From Vallitalea maricola (lineage in GTDB: Bacteria > Bacillota > Clostridia > Lachnospirales > Vallitaleaceae): a stretch of DNA of 64,000 nt. Position 1 is the first letter of the stretch, and each line of letters begins with the position of its first letter. The stretch covers positions 23,588 to 87,587 of the forward strand of contig NZ_BTPU01000076.1 in the NCBI RefSeq assembly GCF_036985595.1, read 5' to 3'. Below the pieces are notes generated by a model, which was not told where the DNA came from, ran no database searches, and saw only the letters and a program-made list of their open reading frames with translations. A program made the translations under genes and the position numbers. Positions 54,604 to 63,728 of this stretch are shown here, in pieces.

Positions 54604-55050
54604 ATGGAAGGAATAGTTTTCATAGGAATACAAGCTAGTGGGAAAAGTAGCTTCTATAAACAATTATTTTTCAATACACATATGAGGCTAAATTTAGATA
54701 TGCTAAAAACAAGAAATAGGGAAAGAATTCTTATTGATGCTTGTATAAGAGCAAAACAACCCTTAGTTATTGATAATACTAATCCAGCTGTTGCAGACAG
54801 AGAGAAGTATATATCAAAGTTAAAAGAAGGAAAATTTAAAGTTATTGGTTATTATTTTAAATCAACTCTCAATGATGCTATAATTCGTAATGAACTGAGG
54901 AAAGGAAAAGAAAAAATTCCCCAATTAGGTATCTTAAGTACATATAATAAGTTAGAACTACCTTCTTATAAAGAAGGTTTTGATAAATTATACTATGTAT
55001 CTTTAAAAAATAATAAATATATAATTGAGGAGTGGAATGATGAAATTTAA
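54604..55050 (+). CDS. P-loop polynucleotide-kinase-like protein
   Basis: 148 residues with Walker A G8-IQASGKSS, an early VIDNTNPAVADREKYI block (the DNTN pattern of PNKP-type kinases) and a lid rich in Arg/Lys (RNELRKGKEKIP). Polynucleotide kinases phosphorylate 5'-OH ends. It overlaps the downstream Thg1-like gene by 11 nt, pointing to a two-gene RNA-repair module. AAGGAGAG site. Confidence 0.75.
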   Translation: MEGIVFIGIQASGKSSFYKQLFFNTHMRLNLDMLKTRNRERILIDACIRAKQPLVIDNTNPAVADREKYISKLKEGKFKVIGYYFKSTLNDAIIRNELRKGKEKIPQLGILSTYNKLELPSYKEGFDKLYYVSLKNNKYIIEEWNDEI

Positions 55051-55798
55051 TGAAATAGATAAAAAAATGAGAATATATGAAACTTCCAAGGATTATAACG
55101 TTTTACCTGGTATATATATTGTAACTAGAATAGATGGAAGAAATTTTACTAGACTAACTAAAGAGATACATAAATTTCAAGCTCCTTTTGATTGTCAGTT
55201 TAGAGATTACATGATAGAAACAACTAAACATTTGATGACTTGTGGATTTAGAATTATATATGGTTTTACTCAAAGTGATGAAATTTCATTGCTATTTCAC
55301 TTGGAAGATTCAACTTTTGGGAGAAAAGTAAGGAAAATAAATTCTATACTAGCTGGAGAAGCAAGCGCAAAGTTTACAAATCTATTAGGGGACATTGGAT
55401 GTTTTGATTGTAGAGTATCGGAGTTACCAAATCTAGAAGCAGTAATTGATTATTTTCAATGGAGACAAGCAGATGCTCATAGAAATTCTCTTAATGCTCA
55501 TTGTTATTGGACATTAAGGAGAAAAGGAATTTCAGCCATTGAAGCAACTAACTTTCTATCTAGTAAAACAGTAGCTAATAAAAATGAATTATTATATAAT
55601 GAGGGAATTAACTATAATGATTTGCCTATATGGCAAAAGAGAGGTATAGGAATATATTGGGAAAAGTCTATTAAAAAAGGATATAATCCTATGAAAGATG
55701 AAGAAATTGAAACTACTAGGAGAAGTTTAAAAGTAGACCTTAACTTACCGTTAGGTAAAGAATATGATTTATTAATATCAAGTATAGTTAATGGTTAA
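55040..55798 (+). CDS. Thg1-like tRNA 3'-5' polymerase
   Basis: 252 residues of the tRNA(His) guanylyltransferase family. Metal-binding D32 in TRIDGRNFTRLT and D80-E81 in YGFTQSDEISLLF, then YFQWRQADAHRNSLNAHCYW. Bacterial members (TLPs) add nucleotides to the 5' end of truncated tRNAs in the 3'-5' direction. The ATG at 55040 follows GAGGAG and overlaps the kinase gene. Coupling suggests that the kinase supplies 5'-phosphate ends to be extended. Confidence 0.85.
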   Translation: MKFNEIDKKMRIYETSKDYNVLPGIYIVTRIDGRNFTRLTKEIHKFQAPFDCQFRDYMIETTKHLMTCGFRIIYGFTQSDEISLLFHLEDSTFGRKVRKINSILAGEASAKFTNLLGDIGCFDCRVSELPNLEAVIDYFQWRQADAHRNSLNAHCYWTLRRKGISAIEATNFLSSKTVANKNELLYNEGINYNDLPIWQKRGIGIYWEKSIKKGYNPMKDEEIETTRRSLKVDLNLPLGKEYDLLISSIVNG

Positions 55799-55935
55799 GC
55801 CATCTTTCTTCTAATAAGATATATTCACGCTGTTGTGGTATCATGATTAAACCAATTCATAGATATTTAAACATGCAACCTAATAAAAAACACATTATTT
55901 AGTAAGGATGAATTTAAGTATGAATAGAGAACAAT

Positions 55936-56030
55936 TCATATCCGGTCGCTACTTACTTAGACAAAAGGACTCTGATAGTCCAGTTAATTAAAACGATGGA
56001 TAGCTTATGTTTCGTATAACAAGTATATTA
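55936..56030 (+). repeat. decayed attC-like traces
   Basis: CATATCCGGTCGCTACTTAC and AAAGGACTCTGATAGTCCAG recall class A blocks. Further on, AGCTTATGTTTCGTATAAC recalls the extension plus left core of the site at 24389. The whole gap 55799-56066 holds no gene. Confidence 0.35.
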
Positions 56031-56066
56031 ATTTAACAGAAATATATATGAAAAGGAATACTTAAA

Positions 56067-57062
56067 ATGAAAAATAAATTGGATGATTCTATATTTTGCA
56101 CAATATGGTTCAAGAGAATAAAAAATGTATTTATAAGTATATTAGTTTTGTCAATAATTGTATTACTTATAATACCTATAATAATTATTGATCAAGTAAA
56201 GCAAAAAGTTACATATGAAGGAAACTTATCTGATCATCCATTACAACATATATATAATGCAAATGACTTTGACTTGGATGTTAATGAGATGAAGTTAACA
56301 ACAGATGATGGGGTTAAAGTATGGGTATCAGAAGTGTTAACCCCTAATCCAAAAGGAATTATTATTTACTTAACAGGAATTAGACAACCATCGGTTACAT
56401 ATTTCTATGGCCATTGTAAATGGATGAAAGACGAGGGATATGCATCTATATTATTAGAAGTAAGAGGGCATGGAAATAGTGAAGGGGATGACATTTGTTT
56501 AGGTTATAAAGAGGTATCGGATGTTAAAGCAGTTATTGATTATATTAAAGAACAAGAAAAGTATGATAATATACCAATTATTGTTCAGGGAGTATCTATG
56601 GGCGGTGCCGTGGCAATTAATTCCTTTGGTTCATTAAAAGATATAGATGGGCTTATTGCTATGTCCGCTTACTCCAGTTTTGAAGATGTAGTCTATGACA
56701 CAATGATAGAATATAATATTCCAGCTTTCATCTGTGAAATTGAAAGAAGCATAACAAGTTTTTATCTCACATTAGTTTTTGGCGATGAGTTTAAAGATAT
56801 GAGGCCAATTAATCAGATAGGAAATATGGACGATAGACCAGCTCTTCTTATTGCATGTACTAGTGATTCTGAAGTACAAGCAAAGAATATGCATCGGTTG
56901 TTAACAGAAGCGTCAAGCAATTGTGAATGGTGGTTAAGAGATTCTTGGGAACATTTTATAATCAAGGATAGTGACTTCATCAATATGGAACAAGACAAAG
57001 AGTATTGTGATAGAATATTAAAATTTATATCAACTGTAACGAAGGGTAAAGTGAAAAATTAA
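56067..57062 (+). CDS. membrane-anchored alpha/beta hydrolase
   Basis: 331 residues: signal anchor about 20-42, then a hydrolase fold with IIYLTGIRQPS and nucleophile elbow G-V-S177-M-G. An acidic residue strand (LLIACTSDSEV) and a late histidine (WEHFIIKD) complete a plausible triad. It resembles esterase/acylglycerol lipase-like proteins. AAAAGGAA site. Confidence 0.8.
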   Translation: MKNKLDDSIFCTIWFKRIKNVFISILVLSIIVLLIIPIIIIDQVKQKVTYEGNLSDHPLQHIYNANDFDLDVNEMKLTTDDGVKVWVSEVLTPNPKGIIIYLTGIRQPSVTYFYGHCKWMKDEGYASILLEVRGHGNSEGDDICLGYKEVSDVKAVIDYIKEQEKYDNIPIIVQGVSMGGAVAINSFGSLKDIDGLIAMSAYSSFEDVVYDTMIEYNIPAFICEIERSITSFYLTLVFGDEFKDMRPINQIGNMDDRPALLIACTSDSEVQAKNMHRLLTEASSNCEWWLRDSWEHFIIKDSDFINMEQDKEYCDRILKFISTVTKGKVKN

Positions 57063-57413
57063 TTGTAAATATAGATATGACTTAATAAGTTTAATAGCGT
57101 ATTAGACTTAGGATTTATGAAATCTTACAGGTGTCAACGGCACAAAAAACATACTGTGCATTGGAATAAGAGATTTAATGCCAAATGAATATATGACTAT
57201 TAAAAATGAAAATATATTGTTTATATGGATAAAATGTATAAGTTGAGAATAGGGTAAGTTATAAAAGAAATTGTTAGCAGACTTGAAGAAAATACCGATG
57301 GGATATTCTTATCGTGTGATGGTCTACCAAATGTAGAGAATATTTAAAAGTTTATGAAAACAAGTAATTAGTGTAGTATCATAACATATATTTCGATAAA
57401 TAATTAATTGATT

Positions 57414-57442
57414 TTGACTAATAAATATTTTTATAATATAAT
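57414..57442 (+). promoter_or_regulatory. consensus sigma-A promoter for the 57509 gene
   Basis: TTGACT (57414-57419), 17-bp spacer, TATAAT (57437-57442), the best promoter in the window, 66 bp ahead of the GTG start. The gap 57063-57413 holds only short decayed frames and, at about 57377-57397, CATAACATATATTTCG, a left-half trace of a class A site. Confidence 0.75.
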
Positions 57443-57508
57443 CTTAGAAATATACTAAATTAATTGCTTGTCAAAAATAATAATTTAGATTTTTAAGGGG
57501 GATTTGTT

Positions 57509-58060
57509 GTGAAGTTAGTGTTTTTAATTGGTGACGCAGCTGTCGGAAAAATGACAGTAGGACAAGAACTTATGAAAATTACAGATTTACGTTTGTTCCA
57601 TAATCATATGACTATCGAACCCGTTATTGAAGTATTCGGCTATTTTCAAGGGAAATCAATAAGTAGATTAAGAGAAATTATCTTTGAAGAATTTGCTGCA
57701 TCAGATAATTACGGATTGATATTTACATATATGTGGGCTTTTGACCAAAAATCAGATTGGGATTACGTTGAGCATGTAACTAATATCTTTAGAAAGAATG
57801 GTGCTGACGTTTATTATGTGGAACTTGTTGCACCTCAAGAAATAAGATTGAAAAGAAATAATACTGAAAATCGCTTAAAACATAAGGCTTCAAAACGGGA
57901 TATTGAAATATCTAATCAAAGACTAATCAATGATGATAATAAATATCGTTGTGTTAGTAATGATGGTGAAATTCAGTTTGACAACTATATTAAAATTGAT
58001 AACTCCAATATTTCGGCAGAACTTGTTGCTAAAATGATAAAAGAACGGTTTAATTTATGA
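57509..58060 (+). CDS. P-loop kinase-like protein (Walker A GDAAVGKMT)
   Basis: 183 residues. Walker A at 8-15 has GKM where GKT/S is usual, with the next T available. HNHMTIEPVIEVFGYF and the C-terminal RLKHKASKRD lid suggest a nucleotide or small-molecule kinase related to shikimate kinase or chloramphenicol phosphotransferase. GTG start after AAGGGGG with its own strong promoter. Confidence 0.7.
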   Translation: MKLVFLIGDAAVGKMTVGQELMKITDLRLFHNHMTIEPVIEVFGYFQGKSISRLREIIFEEFAASDNYGLIFTYMWAFDQKSDWDYVEHVTNIFRKNGADVYYVELVAPQEIRLKRNNTENRLKHKASKRDIEISNQRLINDDNKYRCVSNDGEIQFDNYIKIDNSNISAELVAKMIKERFNL

Positions 58061-58084
58061 TTTCAATGGGGAGGATTAGAGGAA

Positions 58085-59038
58085 ATGAAGATTGGGAAAT
58101 TAGTTTTTTTAACTTTAATAATAATCAGTATACTAACGGCATGTTCAAGTAACTTAGAGGATAATAAAATTGAATCAAGTAATAGTAGTATTGATTCTAA
58201 TGATAGCGAAGATGTTGAAAGTAATTTAATAGATGAAAATAAAGGGTCAAGCGACAGTAGCATTGATTCAAATAATAAAGAAGAAGTTGCATCAAGTAGT
58301 TTAGTAGATGAAAAAAAAGAATCAAGTAATATTATTATTGAATCTTATGATAAGTTTTTTGAAAATTATGATGGTTGCTTTGTTATGTATGATGAGATAT
58401 CATCAAACTATCTAATCTATAATAAAGAGCAAGTTGATGAACGTATATCTCCTTGCTCAACATTTAAGATTTTAAATTCACTTATCGGACTTGAAACAGG
58501 TGTTATTGAGGGTAAGGAACATGTGTATAAATGGGATGGAAAGAAATACCCTTTTGAATCATGGAATCAAGACCACACTTTAGCTAGTGCAATAGCTAAT
58601 TCAGTAGTTTGGTACTATGAAAGACTAGCGTCTGAAGTAGGGGTAGAACAAATGCAAAAATATTTAGATATGCTAGATTATGGTAATAAGGATATATCAG
58701 GTGGAATAACTAAGTTTTGGTTAACATCATCTTTTGAAGTTAGTGCTCGAGAACAAGTAGATTTATTATATAATTTATATCATGATAATCTTACGTTTAG
58801 TAAAGAAAATATGGCTATAGTAAGGGACATAATTACATTGGAATCAACCGATGACTATATATTATCTGGAAAAACAGGGACAGCAGGTTATTCTAAGATT
58901 GGTTGGTTTGTTGGAACCATACAACGAGATGATAAAACATTTTATTTCGCCACCAATATTGTAGCAGATGATAATGCAACAGGATCAAAAGCTAAAGAGA
59001 TTACTTTAGAGGTATTAAAGGATTTAGAGTTGTATTAA
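58085..59038 (+). CDS. class D beta-lactamase, lipoprotein
   Basis: 317 residues. Signal peptide with lipobox LTAC (C20). A Ser/Asn/Asp-rich linker (about 25-85) contains two imperfect copies of an SSxSSIDSN unit. Catalytic motifs are all present: S125-T-F-K128, S173-V-V, Y199-G-N and K263-T-G. It resembles the class D enzymes of clostridia. The Ser-acyl enzyme mechanism hydrolysing penicillins is expected; substrate range unknown. It follows the kinase gene by 24 nt and may use its promoter. Confidence 0.9.
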   Translation: MKIGKLVFLTLIIISILTACSSNLEDNKIESSNSSIDSNDSEDVESNLIDENKGSSDSSIDSNNKEEVASSSLVDEKKESSNIIIESYDKFFENYDGCFVMYDEISSNYLIYNKEQVDERISPCSTFKILNSLIGLETGVIEGKEHVYKWDGKKYPFESWNQDHTLASAIANSVVWYYERLASEVGVEQMQKYLDMLDYGNKDISGGITKFWLTSSFEVSAREQVDLLYNLYHDNLTFSKENMAIVRDIITLESTDDYILSGKTGTAGYSKIGWFVGTIQRDDKTFYFATNIVADDNATGSKAKEITLEVLKDLELY

Positions 59039-59113
59039 GAAAAACATATTATACTTGATATTCACGTTAATTAATTTGTAAATATTCTTTTATAACTATT
59101 ATGAAGGGAGAAA

Positions 59114-59331
59114 TTATTTACTGAAAAATATAATGGATTCATACCTCCATGTGGCATTTATTGTGGGGGATGGATATCTAAGAGAGAAAAATCCTTGCTT
59201 AGGAGCTGAAGAACACTGTAAGCATAGAAAGTGTAAAGGAATCTATGTATGTTGTAAAGAAAAAAAGAACCATAATTATTGTTATTAGTGTAACCATGTA
59301 ATAGATAATAAAGATTCATTGTATATGAGCC
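59114..59331 (+). pseudogene. DUF3795-like cysteine-r rich protein, decayed
   Basis: In one frame FTEKYNGFIPPCGIYCGGWI and, one base out, NPCLGAEEHCKHRKCKGIYV and CCKEKKNHNYCY read as the Cys-rich DUF3795 N-terminal half. A frameshift near 59180 and a TAG at about 59288 break it, and the expected ATG is replaced (TTA/TTT after GGGAG). The remainder of 59039-59499 holds no other gene. Confidence 0.55.
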
Positions 59332-59499
59332 ATCGTGTACACTTATTTCCTATGGGATAAAAGGATAGATGAAGGAATTCATATAGAGTAAAAAATGAAC
59401 TACAAGAAATTGATAATAATTTTATAATTAAACTTTATGTGATATCAAGTGATTAGTTAATAAGCTGGTTACATTTGAAAGGAGAATTAAAATCTTGTT

Positions 59500-59964
59500 A
59501 TGAATGATAATAATATTAAGTACATACACACTAATATAATTGCGGATAATTGGAAGAAACTTGCAGAGTTTTATTGTGAAGTATTCAATTGCGAACCAGT
59601 TCTACCAGAAAGAGATCTGTCTGGTGAATGGATTGATAAACTGACAGAAATAGATGGTGTTAGAGTGACTGGTATACATTTACGTCTTCCTGGAAGTGAA
59701 GAGGGTCCAACACTTGAGATATTTGAGTATGAGCCAGAAAACAAGAACCAAAGAACACAATCAATTAATTGTAAGGGTTTCACTCATATTGCATTTCATG
59801 TTGATTCAGTTGAAGAAGTACTAGAAAATTTATTGGAGCATGGAGGATCTCAAATCGGAGAAATTGTAAAAAAGGATTATGATGGAACTGGATTACTAAC
59901 CGTGGTGTATGCAAAAGATCCAGAAGGGAATTTTGTTGAAATTCAGAATTGGTCAAGGCAATAA
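59500..59964 (+). CDS. VOC family (glyoxalase/dioxygenase-like) protein
   Basis: 154 residues: first module IKYIHTNIIADNWKKLAEFY, second GFTHIAFHVDSVEEVLENLL and DPEGNFVEIQNW. Metal-ligand candidates H10, H109 and E159-type glutamate near the end fit the vicinal oxygen chelate fold. The ribosome site (AAAGGAG) is unusually far (about 14 nt) from the ATG. Confidence 0.8.
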   Translation: MNDNNIKYIHTNIIADNWKKLAEFYCEVFNCEPVLPERDLSGEWIDKLTEIDGVRVTGIHLRLPGSEEGPTLEIFEYEPENKNQRTQSINCKGFTHIAFHVDSVEEVLENLLEHGGSQIGEIVKKDYDGTGLLTVVYAKDPEGNFVEIQNWSRQ

Positions 59965-60011
59965 TTACTTATAGTATAAAGCAATGTAGTATGTTTATGG
60001 AAGGAGTTATA

Positions 60012-60749
60012 ATGCAAAAAATAGCTATAATTTCAGATATACATGGTAATTTACCAGCTCTAGAATCAGTATTAAAAGATATTAAGAAACGATCAATTGA
60101 AAAAGTTATATGTTTAGGTGATTTGGTTGGCAAAGGTCCTAATTCTTTAGAAGTGATAGATATTTGCAAAGAAAAATGTGATACTATTATAGCAGGAAAT
60201 TGGGACAAGTACTTAGCTAATAATGATAAAGCAGGAGATGTTAGTTGGTACAGGCAACAAATCGGAAAACAAAGATTAAATTATTTACGAGATTTACCTG
60301 AAGCTATAGGTTTTTATATAAGTGGAAGATATTTAAGACTTTTTCATGCTCATCCACATAATGTATTTAAGAGAATATTCAAAAATAGTTCAATTGAAGA
60401 AAAGGAAGAAATGTTTGATATTCCAAGGATAAAAAGTATAGAAACCGATAATATTAAGGTAGATATGGTAGGATATGGAGATATTCATAGCACATTCATT
60501 GAAACAATAGGTAAAGGTAGAATATTGTTTAACGTAGGAAGTGTTGGTAATCCATGTGATTACATTACAATGGCTTCATATGTTATTATGGAGGGTGAGC
60601 TGAATAATAAAATAAAATCAAATTTTTCAATTCAATTTCAAAGAGTATCCTATAATATAGAATTATCAATAGAACATGCAAGAAAAACTAATTTACCTAA
60701 GGTGGAATCGTACATAAGAGAATTAAAAACGGCTGTATATAGTAGATAA
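60012..60749 (+). CDS. metallophosphoesterase (YfcE-like)
   Basis: 245 residues with all motifs: D9-I-H11 in SDIHGN, GDLVGKGP, GNWD, HAHPHN and GYGDIHST. Di-metal phosphoesterase acting on nucleotides or phosphodiesters. The ATG at 60012 follows GGAAGGAG; the in-frame ATG at 59949 overlaps the previous gene. Confidence 0.85.
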   Translation: MQKIAIISDIHGNLPALESVLKDIKKRSIEKVICLGDLVGKGPNSLEVIDICKEKCDTIIAGNWDKYLANNDKAGDVSWYRQQIGKQRLNYLRDLPEAIGFYISGRYLRLFHAHPHNVFKRIFKNSSIEEKEEMFDIPRIKSIETDNIKVDMVGYGDIHSTFIETIGKGRILFNVGSVGNPCDYITMASYVIMEGELNNKIKSNFSIQFQRVSYNIELSIEHARKTNLPKVESYIRELKTAVYSR

Positions 60750-60767
60750 AAATAGGGGGTATGGATT

Positions 60768-61421
60768 ATGGCTACATGGGGATTACATATAAGAATTGCT
60801 GAAGGATTATTAAATAGAGGTTACGATTTTGATGAAGAAAGTTTTTTAGTAGGAAATATAGGACCTGATTGTGGAATGCCTAACGAAGATTGGAGTAAGT
60901 TTGAACCTCCTACAGAAGTTTCACATTGGAGTGATAAAGGGAAAAAGAATATATTTGCAGATAAGTTCTATAATGCATATTTAGATAAGGAAGTGAATGA
61001 TAGGAAAGAGAAGTCATTTCTATTCGGATACTATACCCATCTTTTAACCGATATTGAATTTAAGAAATTAGTTTCAAAGAAACAAAAGGAGGATGTTAAT
61101 TACCAAAGGTTAAAAACAGATAAAAAATTTATATGGACAATAAAAGAAGATTGGTACGATTTGGATCATTTATATTTCAGGGATAATCCAGAAAGTATAT
61201 TTTTTAGGATATTTCAAAATATTAAATGTTTCCCTGATTATTTAGACTATTATCCTAAAGGAGCAATAATACAAAGAATAAAATATATAACAGAATTCTA
61301 TCAAAATCCATCAAAAAATTTAGATAGAGAATATAAATATTTAACTAAAGAAGAAATGAACAGTTTTTTAGATAAAACATTGGATTTTATAGATAATGAT
61401 TTAAAATTGAAATTAATATAG
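60768..61421 (+). CDS. zinc-dependent phospholipase C-like protein
   Basis: 217 residues resembling PF00882: GLHIRIAEGLL, FLVGNIGPD near the N-terminus, SHWSD and a central FGYYTHLLTD helix. These His/Asp residues fit the tri-zinc site. No signal peptide, so it is intracellular if active. RBS AGGGGG. It follows the phosphoesterase by 18 nt and may be co-transcribed. Confidence 0.75.
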   Translation: MATWGLHIRIAEGLLNRGYDFDEESFLVGNIGPDCGMPNEDWSKFEPPTEVSHWSDKGKKNIFADKFYNAYLDKEVNDRKEKSFLFGYYTHLLTDIEFKKLVSKKQKEDVNYQRLKTDKKFIWTIKEDWYDLDHLYFRDNPESIFFRIFQNIKCFPDYLDYYPKGAIIQRIKYITEFYQNPSKNLDREYKYLTKEEMNSFLDKTLDFIDNDLKLKLI

Positions 61422-61526
61422 GATGGTTAATGGACAACATAAATAACACAATATTACTGTATTCAATGTACATTACTAGAGTAGAAAAATGAGATGGGTG
61501 CGGTAGATTTTTAAGGGGTGTTAAAA

Positions 61527-62200
61527 ATGAATAAGCAAGCAAAAGATATTCTTAGAAATAATAAGAAAGAAATAATTTACTTAGTACTTATAATTACAAC
61601 GATATTTATTGTAAATCAAATTATCTATACAACAAATCAGAATCATTTAATAAATTATACGATAATAAAAACCATATATAATCTTATTAAGGGATTTATA
61701 AACCTATGGATATCTTTAATAATAGTCTATATAAGTATGCAAAATATTACAGATAAGACTGTAAATTTAAAAGAATTTATAATGGATTCATTAAGTGATA
61801 TTAAGCAAATTTTATATGTATATGTCATTCAGTTTATTATCTTAATAATAGTCTCTTTGTTTACTATACCAATTATATCAACTATTATAGTACAGGCATT
61901 GTTGGTATTTGTATGGCAAGTTTACTTAATTGATAATAAAAGAAACTTGAGGTTTTTACCGTAAGTGTTTCAGTAGTATTTAGTAATATAAATAAGGTTA
62001 TAAAGTATATAATGATGTATTTTGGGGTTCTCATTATGATGGCTCTAATAAATTTGCTTCCAATAAAAATGGAATATTTGGAGAAAGAATTTATTATAAT
62101 GGTACAATATTTTGGAGTACTTATATTAAATTACCTGACCATAATGTTTACAATTATATATATGGAGATAAAAGAAAATAAGACCAAACAGTCAGTATAA
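61527..62200 (+). pseudogene. multi-helix membrane protein, frameshifted in a T-run
   Basis: The ATG at 61527 (AAGGGG ahead) opens a frame with three or four hydrophobic segments that stops at 61964. A run of five T's near 61952 appears to have lost one base: the next frame (TVSVSVVFSNINKVIKYIMM) continues the protein with two further membrane segments to 62200. Originally about 223 residues. Family unknown. Confidence 0.6.
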
Positions 62201-62268
62201 GTTAGACAAGGAATGTAAATAGATAACTAGTATGTAATATGAATTAAACTACAGGAGGTAATAGATTG

Positions 62269-62655
62269 ATGAAGGATTGTTTGATTTGTGACAGAATCAA
62301 GATGATAAAAGATAATACAAATCCATATTTTGTCGCAGAGGAACATAGTACAGAATTACATTTCTTAGAAAAGGACTTTAAGGAGAAGTTTTTGTATGAA
62401 ATGAGTATTGTTGGTGAAGCAGTATATAATGCTTTTACACCCGAAAAATTAAATTACGAGTTGTTAGGTAATGGAGATGCTCATCTTCATTGGCATATAT
62501 TTCCTAGAAGGAAAGATGATGGGGATGTTAGAGGATCAGTATGGTGGACTGATAAGAACAAAATGTATTCAGAAGAAACAAAGCCATCTATGGGAGAGTT
62601 AAAAAGATTTAAGGAACAACTATATAATGAACTGAAGAAACTAATTAATTTATAA
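62269..62655 (+). CDS. HIT family protein
   Basis: 128 residues with the histidine triad H72-L-H74-W-H76 and an N-terminal CLICDRI (C-x2-C) that may bind zinc with later residues. HIT proteins hydrolyse or transfer nucleoside monophosphates. GGAGG lies 10 nt ahead of the ATG; an in-frame TTG at 62266 is possible. Confidence 0.85.
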   Translation: MKDCLICDRIKMIKDNTNPYFVAEEHSTELHFLEKDFKEKFLYEMSIVGEAVYNAFTPEKLNYELLGNGDAHLHWHIFPRRKDDGDVRGSVWWTDKNKMYSEETKPSMGELKRFKEQLYNELKKLINL

Positions 62656-62671
62656 TTAGGAGGAATGAGAA

Positions 62672-63670
62672 ATGCATAAACAATATATGGATATGCTTAT
62701 ATGCCCTTTATGTCATAATGAATTAGAATGGCAAATCAACGAGGATAATGAGGATAGGATAATTAATGCAAATATAAAGTGCTCATCATGTCAGGCAGAA
62801 TATGAAGTTAGAGATGAGATTGCGGTATTTCTGACTACATCTTTATCTAGAAACGACTTATGGGAAAAGGGTGAAAGTGGGTTAGAAAAATATTTAAGAG
62901 AAAATCCAGATATTTATAAAAAATTAATGAATACGCCAGAGAATGAATTAAATGGTGCTGATTATTGGTTTAAAGCCTCTTACCTTGAAATGAAGAGAGA
63001 TTTTATTACAAGTTCTAGAATGTTTGAAAGTGCTTTTCAAAAAATATACAATGACGATTATATTAACGGTTGGAAAGCCCAAATGGATTATATAGTAAAG
63101 GAAATAAAAGATAATGAACCCATTATAGATATTGCAAGTGGCAAAGGATACCTTATTGAAAAACTATTAAAGGAAACAAAAAATTATATTGTGGCAACAG
63201 ATTTTAGTCCTACAATTCTTGCAAGGAATAAAGAGTATTATAAATTTAAAGGTTTATACGATAGATTGAGCTTAATAGCTTTTGATGCAAGAAGGACTCC
63301 TTTTAGAGACAATTCAATTGTAACAATGACTAGTAATATGGGAATTCAGAACATTGAACAACCAGGAGAATTAATAAGTGAGATGAATAGGATAACTAAC
63401 AGAGAGTTCATGTGTGTGATGCAGCTTATAGATGAAGATGATGAGGTACATATAAATTTCTTTAATGATCTTGGAAGTATAGCTTATGCTACAAGAGCTA
63501 ATGTTATTGAAACATATAAAAAATCAGGGTTGGATATTAAGATTTGTAATTCTTTTATAGCAGATATAAAACCAACGTCTGAAGGTGAAATCATAGAAGG
63601 GGCAAGAATAGATGGTTTTCCAATAGAAGATACTAAAATTGAATTTTGTGTAGTTAAGGCAAAAAAATAA
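62672..63670 (+). CDS. SAM-dependent methyltransferase with N-terminal zinc ribbon
   Basis: 332 residues. An N-terminal four-Cys ribbon (CPLC...CSSC, Trm112-like) is followed by a class I methyltransferase from about residue 145, with motif I IIDIASGKG and ATDFSPT. The ribbon-plus-methyltransferase layout recalls rRNA methyltransferases such as RlmA. Substrate unknown. GGAGG site; 16 nt after the HIT gene. Confidence 0.8.
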   Translation: MHKQYMDMLICPLCHNELEWQINEDNEDRIINANIKCSSCQAEYEVRDEIAVFLTTSLSRNDLWEKGESGLEKYLRENPDIYKKLMNTPENELNGADYWFKASYLEMKRDFITSSRMFESAFQKIYNDDYINGWKAQMDYIVKEIKDNEPIIDIASGKGYLIEKLLKETKNYIVATDFSPTILARNKEYYKFKGLYDRLSLIAFDARRTPFRDNSIVTMTSNMGIQNIEQPGELISEMNRITNREFMCVMQLIDEDDEVHINFFNDLGSIAYATRANVIETYKKSGLDIKICNSFIADIKPTSEGEIIEGARIDGFPIEDTKIEFCVVKAKK

Positions 63671-63728
63671 TTAGGGTATTCTTCTGCAATAATAATAAGA
63701 GAAAAATTTTGCATGGAGGATGAGATGC

